Below, piece by piece: positions 1 through 8,094 of a DNA stretch of 64,000 nucleotides. The DNA is from Arthrobacter saudimassiliensis (GTDB lineage Bacteria; Actinomycetota; Actinomycetes; Actinomycetales; Micrococcaceae). Numbering within the stretch: position 1 is the first letter of the stretch; each line of letters begins with the position of its first letter. Made by a program: the position numbers and the translations under genes. The notes beneath the pieces are model-generated. The model was not told where the DNA came from. It searched no databases and was given only the letters and a program-made list of their open reading frames with translations. Location: contig LN483070.1 in NCBI GenBank assembly GCA_900016675.1, positions 558,001-622,000 on the forward strand, written 5' to 3'.

Positions 1-633
1 CACCACGCCGAGGTGGAGAGCATCTACGACGTGCTGATCGACGATCTGCCCCTCGGCAAGGTCGTCGCACCGTGCCCGGACATCAACAACCTGCTCTGCG
101 CCCCCGCAACGATTCACCTTGCCGGTGCCGAGATCGAGCTTGTTTCGCTGGTTGCCCGCGAGCAGCGCCTCAGCCGCGCGATTGCCGAGTATGCGAAGGA
201 GCGCGAGGCAGCAGGGCTGCCCCGCCTGGACTTCATTTTCATCGACTGCCCGCCCAGCCTCGGCCTGCTGACCGTCAACGCGTTCGTGGCCGCCCGCGAG
301 GTACTTATCCCGATCCAGTGTGAGTACTACGCTCTCGAGGGCCTCAGCCAGCTGTTGAAGAACATCGAGATGATTCAGAAGCATCTCAATGCCGACCTTG
401 AGGTCTCTACGATCCTGCTGACTATGTATGACGGCCGGACGAACCTGGCGGCGCAGGTGGCAGCCGAAGTGCGCGAGCACTTCCCGGAACAGGTTCTGAA
501 GGCCGTGGTGCCGCGTTCGGTGCGGATTTCCGAAGCCCCCAGCTACCAGCAGACGATCATGACGTACGACCCGTCTTCCAGCGGCGCGCTGTCCTACCTT
601 GAGGCGGCAGCGGAGATTGCCCAGCGGCAGTAG
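1..633 (+). CDS. parA: Chromosome partitioning ATPase ParA (5' truncated by window edge)
   Basis: ParA/Soj is the deviant Walker-type ATPase that moves ParB-parS complexes and so segregates newly copied origins. The reading frame is open from base 1, so the N-terminal P-loop lies outside the window. What remains includes the Walker B region FIDCPPSLGLLTVNA and the downstream IPIQCEYYALEGLSQL and VPRSVRISEAPS motifs typical of chromosomal ParA. parB follows after 110 bp on the same strand, the usual pairing. Assignment is secure from motifs and context. Confidence 0.96.
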   Translation, partial: HHAEVESIYDVLIDDLPLGKVVAPCPDINNLLCAPATIHLAGAEIELVSLVAREQRLSRAIAEYAKEREAAGLPRLDFIFIDCPPSLGLLTVNAFVAAREVLIPIQCEYYALEGLSQLLKNIEMIQKHLNADLEVSTILLTMYDGRTNLAAQVAAEVREHFPEQVLKAVVPRSVRISEAPSYQQTIMTYDPSSSGALSYLEAAAEIAQRQ

Positions 634-743
634 CGGCGGACACCACCGCAGCAGTTACCGGGATGTTCGCATCCTGAACCCTACAATGAGTTCACAAGCG
701 ATGTGCCGCCGGTGTTTCCCGCGGTAAATGGAAGGACTTACCC

Positions 744-2198
744 GTGACCGAAAAGCGTCGTGGACTGGGCCGCGGGCTGGGTGCCCTGATCCCCAGCACT
801 TCTGAAGACAGCGAGACCGCAGCAGCGGCGCGCCCCGGGCGGCCGGTCGATCTGTTCTTCCCCGCCGGGGGCAGCGGAACCGGCGGAGCTGGACGTGGTG
901 CGATCAACAAAGACGCGCTTCTCGGTCCCGCTCCGACGCGTCGCGCCGGTGGGCGCAAGGCATCCGATAAGTCCCCGGTGCGTGATGAGTCCGGTAAGAC
1001 CTCGAAAGCTGAGCCGACGGCAGTAGCTGACACAGGAGTTGTCGACAACCCTGAAGCTCCCACCTCTGGCGGCCAGCCGCCGCGTCGCAAGTCCGGTCCG
1101 TCTGCGGGAACCACCGGTGGTCGGGCCAAGAGCTCTGGTATCAAGGGTGCGGCCGGCTCTGCCGGCGAGACGACTGCAAAGAAGTCGGCAGCCACGCGAA
1201 GCGGGGGAGGGGCAAATAAGGCTAAGGCCAAGGCCGAGAACGCAGGCCCGAATGCCGGTGCGCCGGAAGCTCCTTCCGTCAACAAGAGCGGAGATTCTGC
1301 TCAGCCCGTCGTTGAGCAGGATGCGACGAGCACGGATGCCGCCCAGTCTGCTGCTGTTTCACGTGAAACACTCGTACCCGTACCTGGTGCCACCTTCGCG
1401 GAGCTGCCGCTGGACTCCATTCACCCGAATCGCAAGCAGCCCCGTACCGTCTTCGATGAAGACGCCATGGCGGAACTGGTCCACTCGATCCGGGAAATCG
1501 GCGTGCTCCAGCCGATTGTGGTGCGTCCGTCCACTGATGACGAAAATGATGCGCCTTACGAGCTTGTCATGGGTGAGCGACGTTGGCGCGCGTCGCGTGA
1601 GGCGGGCATGGAGTCCGTCCCTGCCATCATCCGCTCCACCCAAGACGTTGACCTCCTGCGTGACGCTCTTCTGGAGAACCTCCACCGCAGCCAGCTGAAC
1701 CCGCTTGAAGAAGCCGCGGCCTACCAGCAGCTGCTTGATGACTTCGAGTGCTCGCATGAGGAACTCGCCGAACGTATTGGGCGCAGCCGGCCGCAGATTA
1801 CCAACACCCTGCGATTGATGAAGCTTCCTCCGCTCGTTCAGCGGCGGCTCGCTGCGGGCGTCCTCACTGCGGGCCATGCTCGCGCCCTGCTCGGCCTTGG
1901 TGATGCCGCCGACATGGAGAAGCTTGCGCAGCGGATCGTTGCGGAGGGGCTCTCGGTTCGCGCAACCGAAGAACTTGTCTCGCTCAGCGACGGCGTCAAG
2001 CGCCCGACCCGACAGCAGAAGCCCAAGGAGAACGCTCGTCACGAGCGACTCGACTATCTGGCAAATGCCCTCTCCGATCGCCTGGATACGAGCGTGAAGA
2101 TCACTTTGGGTGCTAAGAAGGGCAAGGTCAGCATCGAATTCGCGAGTGTCGATGATCTGAACCGAATCATGTCGGTGCTGAACCAGCCTGCTGGCTAG
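744..2198 (+). CDS. parB: Chromosome partitioning protein ParB with long disordered linker
   Basis: ParB binds parS, spreads along flanking DNA using CTP and recruits SMC. The GTG start has GGAAGGA about six bases upstream. Residues 5-17 ([13 protein letters not shown]) are the conserved ParA-contact motif. Residues from about 18 to 208 are Ala/Ser/Lys/Pro-rich and look disordered. The ParB/Srx domain follows, with the CTP-binding motif GERRWR at 277-282, then the parS-reading helix-turn-helix (about 310-400) and the C-terminal dimerisation domain. At 484 residues it is clearly longer than typical ParB (about 280-350), and the excess is all in the linker. A perfect parS lies inside the gene, where it encodes part of the linker (VSRET). 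Confidence 0.97.
   Translation: MTEKRRGLGRGLGALIPSTSEDSETAAAARPGRPVDLFFPAGGSGTGGAGRGAINKDALLGPAPTRRAGGRKASDKSPVRDESGKTSKAEPTAVADTGVVDNPEAPTSGGQPPRRKSGPSAGTTGGRAKSSGIKGAAGSAGETTAKKSAATRSGGGANKAKAKAENAGPNAGAPEAPSVNKSGDSAQPVVEQDATSTDAAQSAAVSRETLVPVPGATFAELPLDSIHPNRKQPRTVFDEDAMAELVHSIREIGVLQPIVVRPSTDDENDAPYELVMGERRWRASREAGMESVPAIIRSTQDVDLLRDALLENLHRSQLNPLEEAAAYQQLLDDFECSHEELAERIGRSRPQITNTLRLMKLPPLVQRRLAAGVLTAGHARALLGLGDAADMEKLAQRIVAEGLSVRATEELVSLSDGVKRPTRQQKPKENARHERLDYLANALSDRLDTSVKITLGAKKGKVSIEFASVDDLNRIMSVLNQPAG
1355..1370. promoter_or_regulatory. parS: parS site 1, perfect, inside parB
   Basis: The 16-mer is identical to the classical bacterial parS consensus TGTTTCACGTGAAACA. It lies in the parB reading frame at the end of the linker, so ParB would nucleate on its own gene. 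Confidence 0.95.
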
Positions 2199-2209
2199 CT
2201 CTCTGCGAC

Positions 2210-2249
2210 CAGTTTGGCCATCGTTTCACGTGAAACGATGGCCAAACTG
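2210..2249. repeat. 40-bp perfect palindrome centred on parS, just after parB
   Basis: Twenty bases on each side of the point between 2229 and 2230 are exact reverse complements with no loop. The inner 16 bp are parS site 2. The palindrome begins 11 bp after the parB stop codon, so its RNA would fold into a long hairpin and may end parB transcription, although no strong T-run follows. One element may therefore serve as both ParB nucleation site and 3' end of the parAB transcript. Confidence 0.85.
2222..2237. promoter_or_regulatory. parS: parS site 2
   Basis: CGTTTCACGTGAAACG is fully palindromic and differs from the classical consensus only in the outer base pair. It forms the core of the 40-bp palindrome. 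Confidence 0.93.
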
Positions 2250-2673
2250 CTTTGAAGAGCATGTTGGCTTGAGTCTACTCCGCGAAGGAGATCCGGTTCC
2301 CCTCTCGAGTGGAGTGGCACCGCAGCAGAGTGCCTGAGGTGTCTTTCTGTGCGAAAGGTGCCCTCGAACCGAGCGTCCGCACCCCTAGGCGCGCCCTTAT
2401 CCCACGGGCACGAGGCCAGGTTCCAGGGACCAGTCGCCCTCCAAGGATGGACGCTAGTGGAAAGGGGGAGTGCCATTAGATCGGTGCTTGGTACGAATCA
2501 GTACCGCCGGGCCCTGGTTACCGTGTCCATTGATTCAAGCGGCGCGGCCGTTGCCGCCGGAATCGTAAATCGACACGCTGCTCCCCGGTGGCGCTGGCGA
2601 GCACGGTGTCTGGCGAACAGTACCGGCCGCCCGCCAAGCAAAGGGGCCAAGGAGATGAGCGGCGACTGGGGCA

Positions 2674-2689
2674 CGTTTCACGTGAAACG
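2674..2689. promoter_or_regulatory. parS: parS site 3
   Basis: CGTTTCACGTGAAACG again; the symmetry extends one further pair on each side, giving an 18-bp palindrome at 2673-2690. Confidence 0.93.
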
Positions 2690-3027
2690 TCTGCTCCGGC
2701 TCAACGCACCAAAGCGGTGCCCCCTCCGGAAAGCGGTGCCGCACTGGAAAGGGGCCTCCGCCTCGTCCTCATTCTGTGCCGATCTCGCTCTCACCAGAGC
2801 CTTTGTTTTCAGCACCTCAGCTTCACGGCACCTTGCTCCGGCCCAGATACTCCAAGCAGCAGACCCTCCAGCGGCCGCCTCTGGAGCTCACACGGACTGG
2901 TGCAGGGGCCCTAGTCCGGCGGGGGACGTCCCGTGCTAGAACTGGTCCTACTGACGCCCCGGGCGTCATGGAAGCTGTGCCACGGTCCGTTGACCTGAGC
3001 GCGGTGAGAGCAGACCGTATGCCGAAT

Positions 3028-3043
3028 TGTTCCACGTGAAACA
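3028..3043. promoter_or_regulatory. parS: parS site 4, one mismatch
   Basis: TGTTCCACGTGAAACA carries a single change (T to C at position 5) in the left half-site, so ParB binding may be weaker here. Confidence 0.75.
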
Positions 3044-3309
3044 GTGCGTAGGCTCGCAGACCTGTATCTGCCTCCCAGTAGCCACATAGGCGATGGGGTG
3101 CCAAGGAGGCGCGTTGTGCCCTGCAGGCTGACTTGGGTATCGAGAGCCTGTAAACCATTCAGACCAGCGTTTGCCGCGTCTTGAATCGAATTTCGGGGCG
3201 GAAGCCAACACATTCTCGTTTCGCACAGCTACTACTAGCTGGAGGCCATTTCAGCTCGAGAGCACGCGCGCATCCACGGCATGGTGCTGGCCATGGCCGG
3301 ATGCGATTG

Positions 3310-3325
3310 CGTTTCACGTGAAACG
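3310..3325. promoter_or_regulatory. parS: parS site 5
   Basis: CGTTTCACGTGAAACG, identical to sites 2 and 3, 282 bp after site 4. Confidence 0.93.
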
Positions 3326-3904
3326 GAGCGAGGAAGGCAGTTGGGAGTGGCCCACCTCTTGTGGCTAAGCCTTGCGCGCGGAGGCCGCGAATGCGGGCTT
3401 GGACTGATCGAACCACGACCTCCGTGCCCGCCCGAGAACGGGAAGGGGTGGCGCTCTCAGCTACGCCAGATCGCTGAATCCTGAGGTCCCTTGGCAGCTC
3501 CAGTCGCCCTCCCAAGGGCCGCTTATGAGATGAGTACTCAGGCCGGTGCCGGTGGAGAACGCCAGTCACGCAGAGGGCCATCCCACCACGGTCGAACCTC
3601 GTGTGGTCTGCTCAGTTCACAAGAGACCTTGGGCTGACAAGACGGCGGATGATAGCTGAGCTCCTTGGCATACAGTTCGTCGCCCCAAGGGCCGACCGTG
3701 AGGCGGTTGTGGTGGTCCTGGCAGGAGCACTGTACGAAGAGGCTCCCTGTAGGCGTTGCTAGCGAGGCATGAATCCAGGCCCTGGACACTTGGACAACCA
3801 GAGCAGATGAAGTCGATCGGCAGGTAGAGTCGCCATCGGCGAAGGGCGCCGGCAGGGACATTCCCAGGAAGCCCTGAGGCACCCACGGAACGGAGAACCT
3901 TAGT

Positions 3905-3922
3905 GGGGGGGTGGGGGGGGGG
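3905..3922 (+). repeat. Interrupted poly-G tract (G7 T G10)
   Basis: Seven G, one T and ten G lie in the middle of the gene-free region. Such runs are prone to slipped-strand length change and can form G-quadruplexes. No promoter or ORF is visible whose phase it would control. Confidence 0.9.
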
Positions 3923-4342
3923 AACGGCCGGGAACGGTCCGCTGGTGCCTTAGGCGCGATTACCGCTTCCGGCGCCGAGCACTCCTTAACAGGCGCAGGC
4001 TCCTCCTATCTTCCATCCAAGCATCCGCTCTGCCCCAGGGAACGGGAGGCGCCCGATGCTGATTAGAGCAGTGGGATGTGTCAGAACAGGGACTGGACTT
4101 GGGTGTGCAGCGCAGTGGCCGGTGCGGAGGGAGCACAACGACACGAGCAGTGTGGGCCCTGGCATGGGAGCGTCCCGAAGGGCCAGTTGGTCGGCACGGT
4201 TCATGGACTTGGTCGTGGGCGACGTATCGCTGGCCCCATGCCCCGTCAGAGTCGGTTCTAGCAGCTGGCCCACCCCCCAACGGGTTCGAAGCGCTGCTGC
4301 AACGCCGCAGCACCGAAGTAGATCGTCCAGAGCTTGTGCGCC

Positions 4343-4368
4343 GCCGGGCCCGTGTAACCGGGCCCGGC
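4343..4368. repeat. Hairpin with 9-bp GC-only stem in gene-free region
   Basis: GCCGGGCCC and GGGCCCGGC face each other across an 8-base loop. No T-run follows on the plus strand. It may mark the end of an unannotated transcript. Confidence 0.5.
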
Positions 4369-4691
4369 AGCAAGACCTAACAGCCCTCATCCGATTCCAC
4401 GCTGTGGCCTCCCCATGACTTCCGGCCTCACGAGAGACTGTGAGCGGACGGAGCCGGACCTGTGGGCGGACCTGGGGCGGCCTGTCGCCCGACGGGACCG
4501 GGACGGGGCTGGACGATGGGGCCCGAGGAAAGGGCCGACCGGTGGATGGCAGCTAGAAGGGTTGGCGGATTGTTGAGGCACGAGGGGGAACCAGGGGGGA
4601 GCGAAGGTGAGGAGGGAGGGGGGAGTAAAGAAGGGGCCAGATGGAGAAGCCGAGCAATGAAACGTGGCTCATAGGGTCGGGACATAAATAG

Positions 4692-4707
4692 CGTTTCACG
4701 TGAAACC
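4692..4707. promoter_or_regulatory. parS: parS site 6
   Basis: CGTTTCACGTGAAACC keeps the intact 14-bp core GTTTCACGTGAAAC; only the outermost pair is not symmetrical. Confidence 0.9.
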
Positions 4708-6104
4708 ACATCGCGCCTGGCGCTGGGCGTCACAGATACCGGTCGTCTCCGCGCAAGAGGATGACGAGCGATCACCAGGGCCCGCTCTGATGACAGCGCG
4801 AATGCCACGCCGCATCACCCGACCTCGCGCTGTAGCGACGAGCATGGATCCTGGTCTCGGATTGTCCACGCGGGCAAAGGAACGTTGCGGGCAGTTGCAG
4901 CAGGTTTCCTGTGCCTGAAGGGGGAGGGGCTAGGACGACTTAGCAGCGATGCTCTGCTCAAGCGGACGACTTTGACGGAAGACGGGGGACGGGGCGGTGA
5001 AGAGCGCCGCCAGGCTGTAGCGAGAGAGCTCGGAGCGCAGCCCCAAATAGCTGAGGCATGGACGACGTAGATACGGTGCTGGAAACGGGCCTCCGGGCGC
5101 GTATGAAAGAGACGGCGTGCCCGCCAGGCAGCGGCGGCCGTACCCTCGCGCAGGGCCCCGCCGGCGGGCCGTGGAGGGCCCTCTGCTGCAAACGCCGGGG
5201 CGGTACGGGGAAGTCAGGAGGCCAATGATCCTTGGCTTCCTTCTGGCGGGTAAGAGATGGAACCACGATGAGGCGGAACCGATTCATAGGCAGCGATGAG
5301 TCGCCGCGAGCCGATCCAAGTCATTGATCGGACAGGGGGAAGCGGGAACTGAGAATGCCAGGGAGCCAGCAGCTTCCGGGCATGCAAACGTGTCATGAGC
5401 CAGCATGGGGGAGTGCGAAGGGCTGAAGCAGGCCACCTGAGAGAACAACCTTAAGCCCAACGGCAAGCATCGAAAGGCTGGCACTGCCTGCTCGTTGTCT
5501 AGGCGCGAGAGCATGCATTGAAGAGTTGCGTCGAATGGCCGGCCTGGCTGCCTCGTTGTCTGTTTCGCCAGCGGTAAGTCAACCGAGGGCTGGTCAGTTT
5601 TGCAGGGGAGCACGATGACCGCCTGAAACAATGATTGTCACACGACGAGGAACCACGGGAAGCCACAATCGTCTTGTCCACAGATCGCCTGGGCGAGTGG
5701 AATCTGGCGATGGCTCGTGTCCTGTAATAAAGCTGGGCGCGTCGGATAAGCTGCGTGAGTCGGTCAGGAAGAGCCTCGTTGGGTCTGTATCGACGGGGGA
5801 GGCGCAGACGGGACTCTCACGAGGACGGGTACGGAGTCAGAGGCGGCCGATGAATCCTCTGGGCAAACCGACTGGCATGCGTTGCCCGGTCCGTCGACGA
5901 GGTGCAGCGTCCCATCCGATAAAGCGTTGTGTTGAAGATGAGCAGCAGGCCGGGACTAGGTTCAAAAGAAACGCGGCTGCGCTAATACCGCCGGCGGGGG
6001 CTGCATGCCATTGCCTGCTGGAAGAAGTTGCTGCGACTGAGCGAACCGGCTGAGGAAGCCTAAGACAGTCCAGTGAGGAGGAGAGCGTCCTCAAATGCTC
6101 GGGA

Positions 6105-6120
6105 TGTTTCACGTGAAACT
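6105..6120. promoter_or_regulatory. parS: parS site 7
   Basis: TGTTTCACGTGAAACT keeps the full 14-bp core. It lies five bases before a perfect 10-bp-stem hairpin. Confidence 0.9.
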
Positions 6121-6125
6121 TGGTA

Positions 6126-6155
6126 CCTCCTCCTGACCATACGGCCAGGAGGAGG
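6126..6155. repeat. Hairpin next to parS site 7
   Basis: CCTCCTCCTG and CAGGAGGAGG form a perfect 10-bp stem around a 10-base loop. There is no adjacent gene; the role is unknown. Confidence 0.55.
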
Positions 6156-6480
6156 GCTGGTTCATTTCTAACAGGACGCCCCGTGGTTACGGAACTGACA
6201 CGCGGATGCGTCCGCACTGTTACGCCGCTACCGCCGCTCTCCGGTTTGATTGGCGCCGGCCTCACGCAGCCGGGCTCCAGCTCCAGTCTGGTGCTGGACC
6301 GTTCCGCCCGATGCAGCGGCGTCAAGGAACACGAGCCCCCAAGCGAAGGATCTACCCGAAGCCCTAAGCGCGGCCTAGAAGCAGCTCCAGGGGCTCAGGG
6401 GTGTAATCACCCTCAGGGGATCGGTCCAAGGGCTTCCGGGCCCTCCCAGGCCCTTCCGCGCCGTTCGGGCGGCGCTTCAA

Positions 6481-6518
6481 TGCAATGCAGCCACCGGCAT
6501 GCCGGTGGCTGCATTGCA
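6481..6518. terminator. 38-bp perfect palindrome, likely terminator of the cwlM operon
   Basis: Nineteen bases on each side are exact reverse complements with no spacer. It lies 16 bp beyond the stop codon of the minus-strand cwlM gene, the expected place for a transcript end. No clear T-run follows, so it would act as a U-less terminator. Together with the 2210-2249 palindrome it brackets the gene-free parS region. Confidence 0.7.
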
Positions 6519-6534
6519 GACTGAGCAGGGCGTC

Positions 6535-7737
6535 CTACCCGGTGAGCCGCTGCTCCTCGGAGGGGTTGAAGCGGCTGACGTCGTCCAGCGCCAGGGTGCC
6601 GGTCGGCTGGTCTTCTTCCTCCAGCAGATACAGGCGCTGGACCGCGATGACAATGGAGTCGGCGATGGTCTGCCGCACCACGGGGTCGGCCAACCGTGCA
6701 GCATCATGGGCGTTGCTCAGGTAGCCCATATCGATGCTGACCGACGGAGTGCCGGCGACACGGAGGGTGTCCCAGGTACGGCCGTGCACGCCCAAAGGCG
6801 CAAAATCGGTGCGTGCCGTCAACTCTTTAAGCATGAGGATGGCCGCCCGATGGCCGATCGGCGACCGCGGCTCTCCGGTGGAGGGAATGCCCCAGTAGTA
6901 GGTTGCGATGCCCGCCGCCGCCTCCTGGTCGAGCCAGTCACAGTGCAGGTCCAGGCTCAGGCTCGGAACCGTTTCACGGCGTCGGTCACCGCTGCCGGCG
7001 GCGGCAGGCCGTGAGGACTCGGTGGAGACAACCTGGGCACCGAACTGCGCGAGGATCCGTTCCACCCGACGGGCGACGTCGGCTGCCACCAGCATTTCGG
7101 TAAGGGCGGCTCCCGTCAGGCGCTCGGTGGCGTGCGGGGACACCGCGGTGGACTGGCCCGCGCTGACCCGGATGAGCCTGCCGCGCAGGGCAGCGGTGCT
7201 GCGGTCCAGCCGGTCATAGTCCCGAAGGGCGAACGCCTGGCTGGGGGACAGCGCCCGGTTGACGCGCGCCATCGCCGTCATGGTTTCGGCATCGCACACG
7301 CCGGTTCCGGGGATGCCCAGGTTCTGCTGCAGCTCTGCCACCGCGTATCCGGTGCGGAAGCCAAAGGAGCCGTCGATATGGCCGTAGTAGAAGCCCAGAT
7401 GGGACAGGTGGCGCTGCAGCTCCGCGACGTCGTCGCCCCGCTGCACCGGCTCGTCCTCTTCGTAGGAGAGCACCCGGTCACCGAACCGGAACTGTGCCTC
7501 CTGCAGGGCGCGCTGCGTGTCCGGGCCGGCCACGCCGTCGACGATGAGCCCCCGGCTCTGCTGGAAAGCGCGCACGGCGGCGTCGACATGGTCGTCAAAG
7601 ACGGACGGGTTGTTGACGGCGTCCGGGGCGAGGTAGGACATGGAAATGCCGGCGCGCAGCAGCGCTTCACGAAGCGCCACCACGCGCCGGCTTACATCCA
7701 GCCTCTGCAGACTGTCATCTGCGGAGTGATGAATCAT
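6535..7737 (-). CDS. cwlM: CwlM-like peptidoglycan-binding pseudo-amidase
   Basis: Two peptidoglycan-binding type 1 domains (about 18-80 and 100-155) precede an amidase_3-like domain (about 186-370). Where active amidases read DPGHGG this protein reads SAGQST around 192-197, so the first zinc histidine is Gln. The later catalytic Glu is Asp in IDMGYLSN (336). One zinc His may remain in SLDLHCDW. No signal peptide is visible. M. tuberculosis CwlM (Rv3915), in the same position beside thioredoxin, is a cytoplasmic non-enzymatic regulator of MurA controlled by PknB. I infer the same role here; the C-terminal tail has Thr residues (379, 381) that could be phosphorylated. It starts two bases past the trxA stop, as the last gene of that operon. 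Confidence 0.88.
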   Translation of the reverse strand: MIHHSADDSLQRLDVSRRVVALREALLRAGISMSYLAPDAVNNPSVFDDHVDAAVRAFQQSRGLIVDGVAGPDTQRALQEAQFRFGDRVLSYEEDEPVQRGDDVAELQRHLSHLGFYYGHIDGSFGFRTGYAVAELQQNLGIPGTGVCDAETMTAMARVNRALSPSQAFALRDYDRLDRSTAALRGRLIRVSAGQSTAVSPHATERLTGAALTEMLVAADVARRVERILAQFGAQVVSTESSRPAAAGSGDRRRETVPSLSLDLHCDWLDQEAAAGIATYYWGIPSTGEPRSPIGHRAAILMLKELTARTDFAPLGVHGRTWDTLRVAGTPSVSIDMGYLSNAHDAARLADPVVRQTIADSIVIAVQRLYLLEEEDQPTGTLALDDVSRFNPSEEQRLTG

Positions 7738-7739
7738 GG

Positions 7740-8066
7740 CTACTTCAGGAACGCCGCGAATTCCTGCTCCAGGACCTGCTTGGGCTTGGCGCCGATCGAC
7801 GTGGCGGCCACCTCGCCGTCCTTGAACACGTATACGGCGGGAATCGAGGTGATCCCGTACTTCGCGGCGGTCGCCGGGTTCTCGTCGACGTTCAGCTTCA
7901 CGACCTCAACCTTGTCGGCGTACTGGGCCGCGAGGTCGTCGAGGATCGGGGACAGCATGCGGCAGGGGCCGCACCATTCGGCCCAGAAATCGACGATGAC
8001 GGGCTTGTCGGCCTGCAGGACATCGCTGCCGAACGAAGCGTCGGATACAGCCTTGGCGTTGCTCAT
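7740..8066 (-). CDS. trxA: Thioredoxin
   Basis: A 108-residue cytoplasmic thioredoxin with active site WCGPC (Cys32, Cys35) and the cis-Pro segment SIPAVYVFKDG. The ATG at 8066 is chosen because AGGAG precedes it at good spacing and the protein then has the family length; the frame stays open 47 codons upstream but that extension is Arg/Pro-rich and unlike thioredoxin. It lies 28 bp after trxB and two bases before cwlM, in one transcription unit. It passes electrons from TrxB to target disulfides. Confidence 0.96.
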   Translation of the reverse strand: MSNAKAVSDASFGSDVLQADKPVIVDFWAEWCGPCRMLSPILDDLAAQYADKVEVVKLNVDENPATAAKYGITSIPAVYVFKDGEVAATSIGAKPKQVLEQEFAAFLK

Positions 8067-8094
8067 GTGGGGGCTCCTATCTAAGGGTCCGGGT

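Larger units (their letters stand above)
2199..6480. other. Gene-free parS-rich region (candidate centromere-like locus)
   Basis: Between the end of parB and the terminal hairpin of cwlM I find no ORF with a recognisable family, good ribosome site or the strong third-position GC bias of the neighbours. GC content is visibly lower than in adjacent genes. The stretch contains six parS or near-parS sites at 2222, 2674, 3028, 3310, 4692 and 6105, a poly-G tract at 3905-3922, a G/A-rich tract at 4583-4637, and hairpins at 4343-4368 and 6126-6155. It is bounded by perfect palindromes of 40 and 38 bp. The simplest reading is a non-coding landing zone for ParB/SMC; small RNAs cannot be excluded. Confidence 0.7.

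Noticed and set aside
4262-4300. tRNA-like GGGTTCGAAGC segment in the gene-free region
   Set aside because: Resembles a T-arm loop only; no acceptor, D-arm or anticodon stem can be built around it.
2349-6325. Several 100-200 codon open frames in both strands of the parS field (for example 2349-2939 plus, 3159-3581 minus, 3960-4373 minus, 5837-6325 minus)
   Set aside because: They overlap each other on both strands, lack good ribosome sites, have ordinary-random composition with many Arg/Pro/Ser, and resemble no family.
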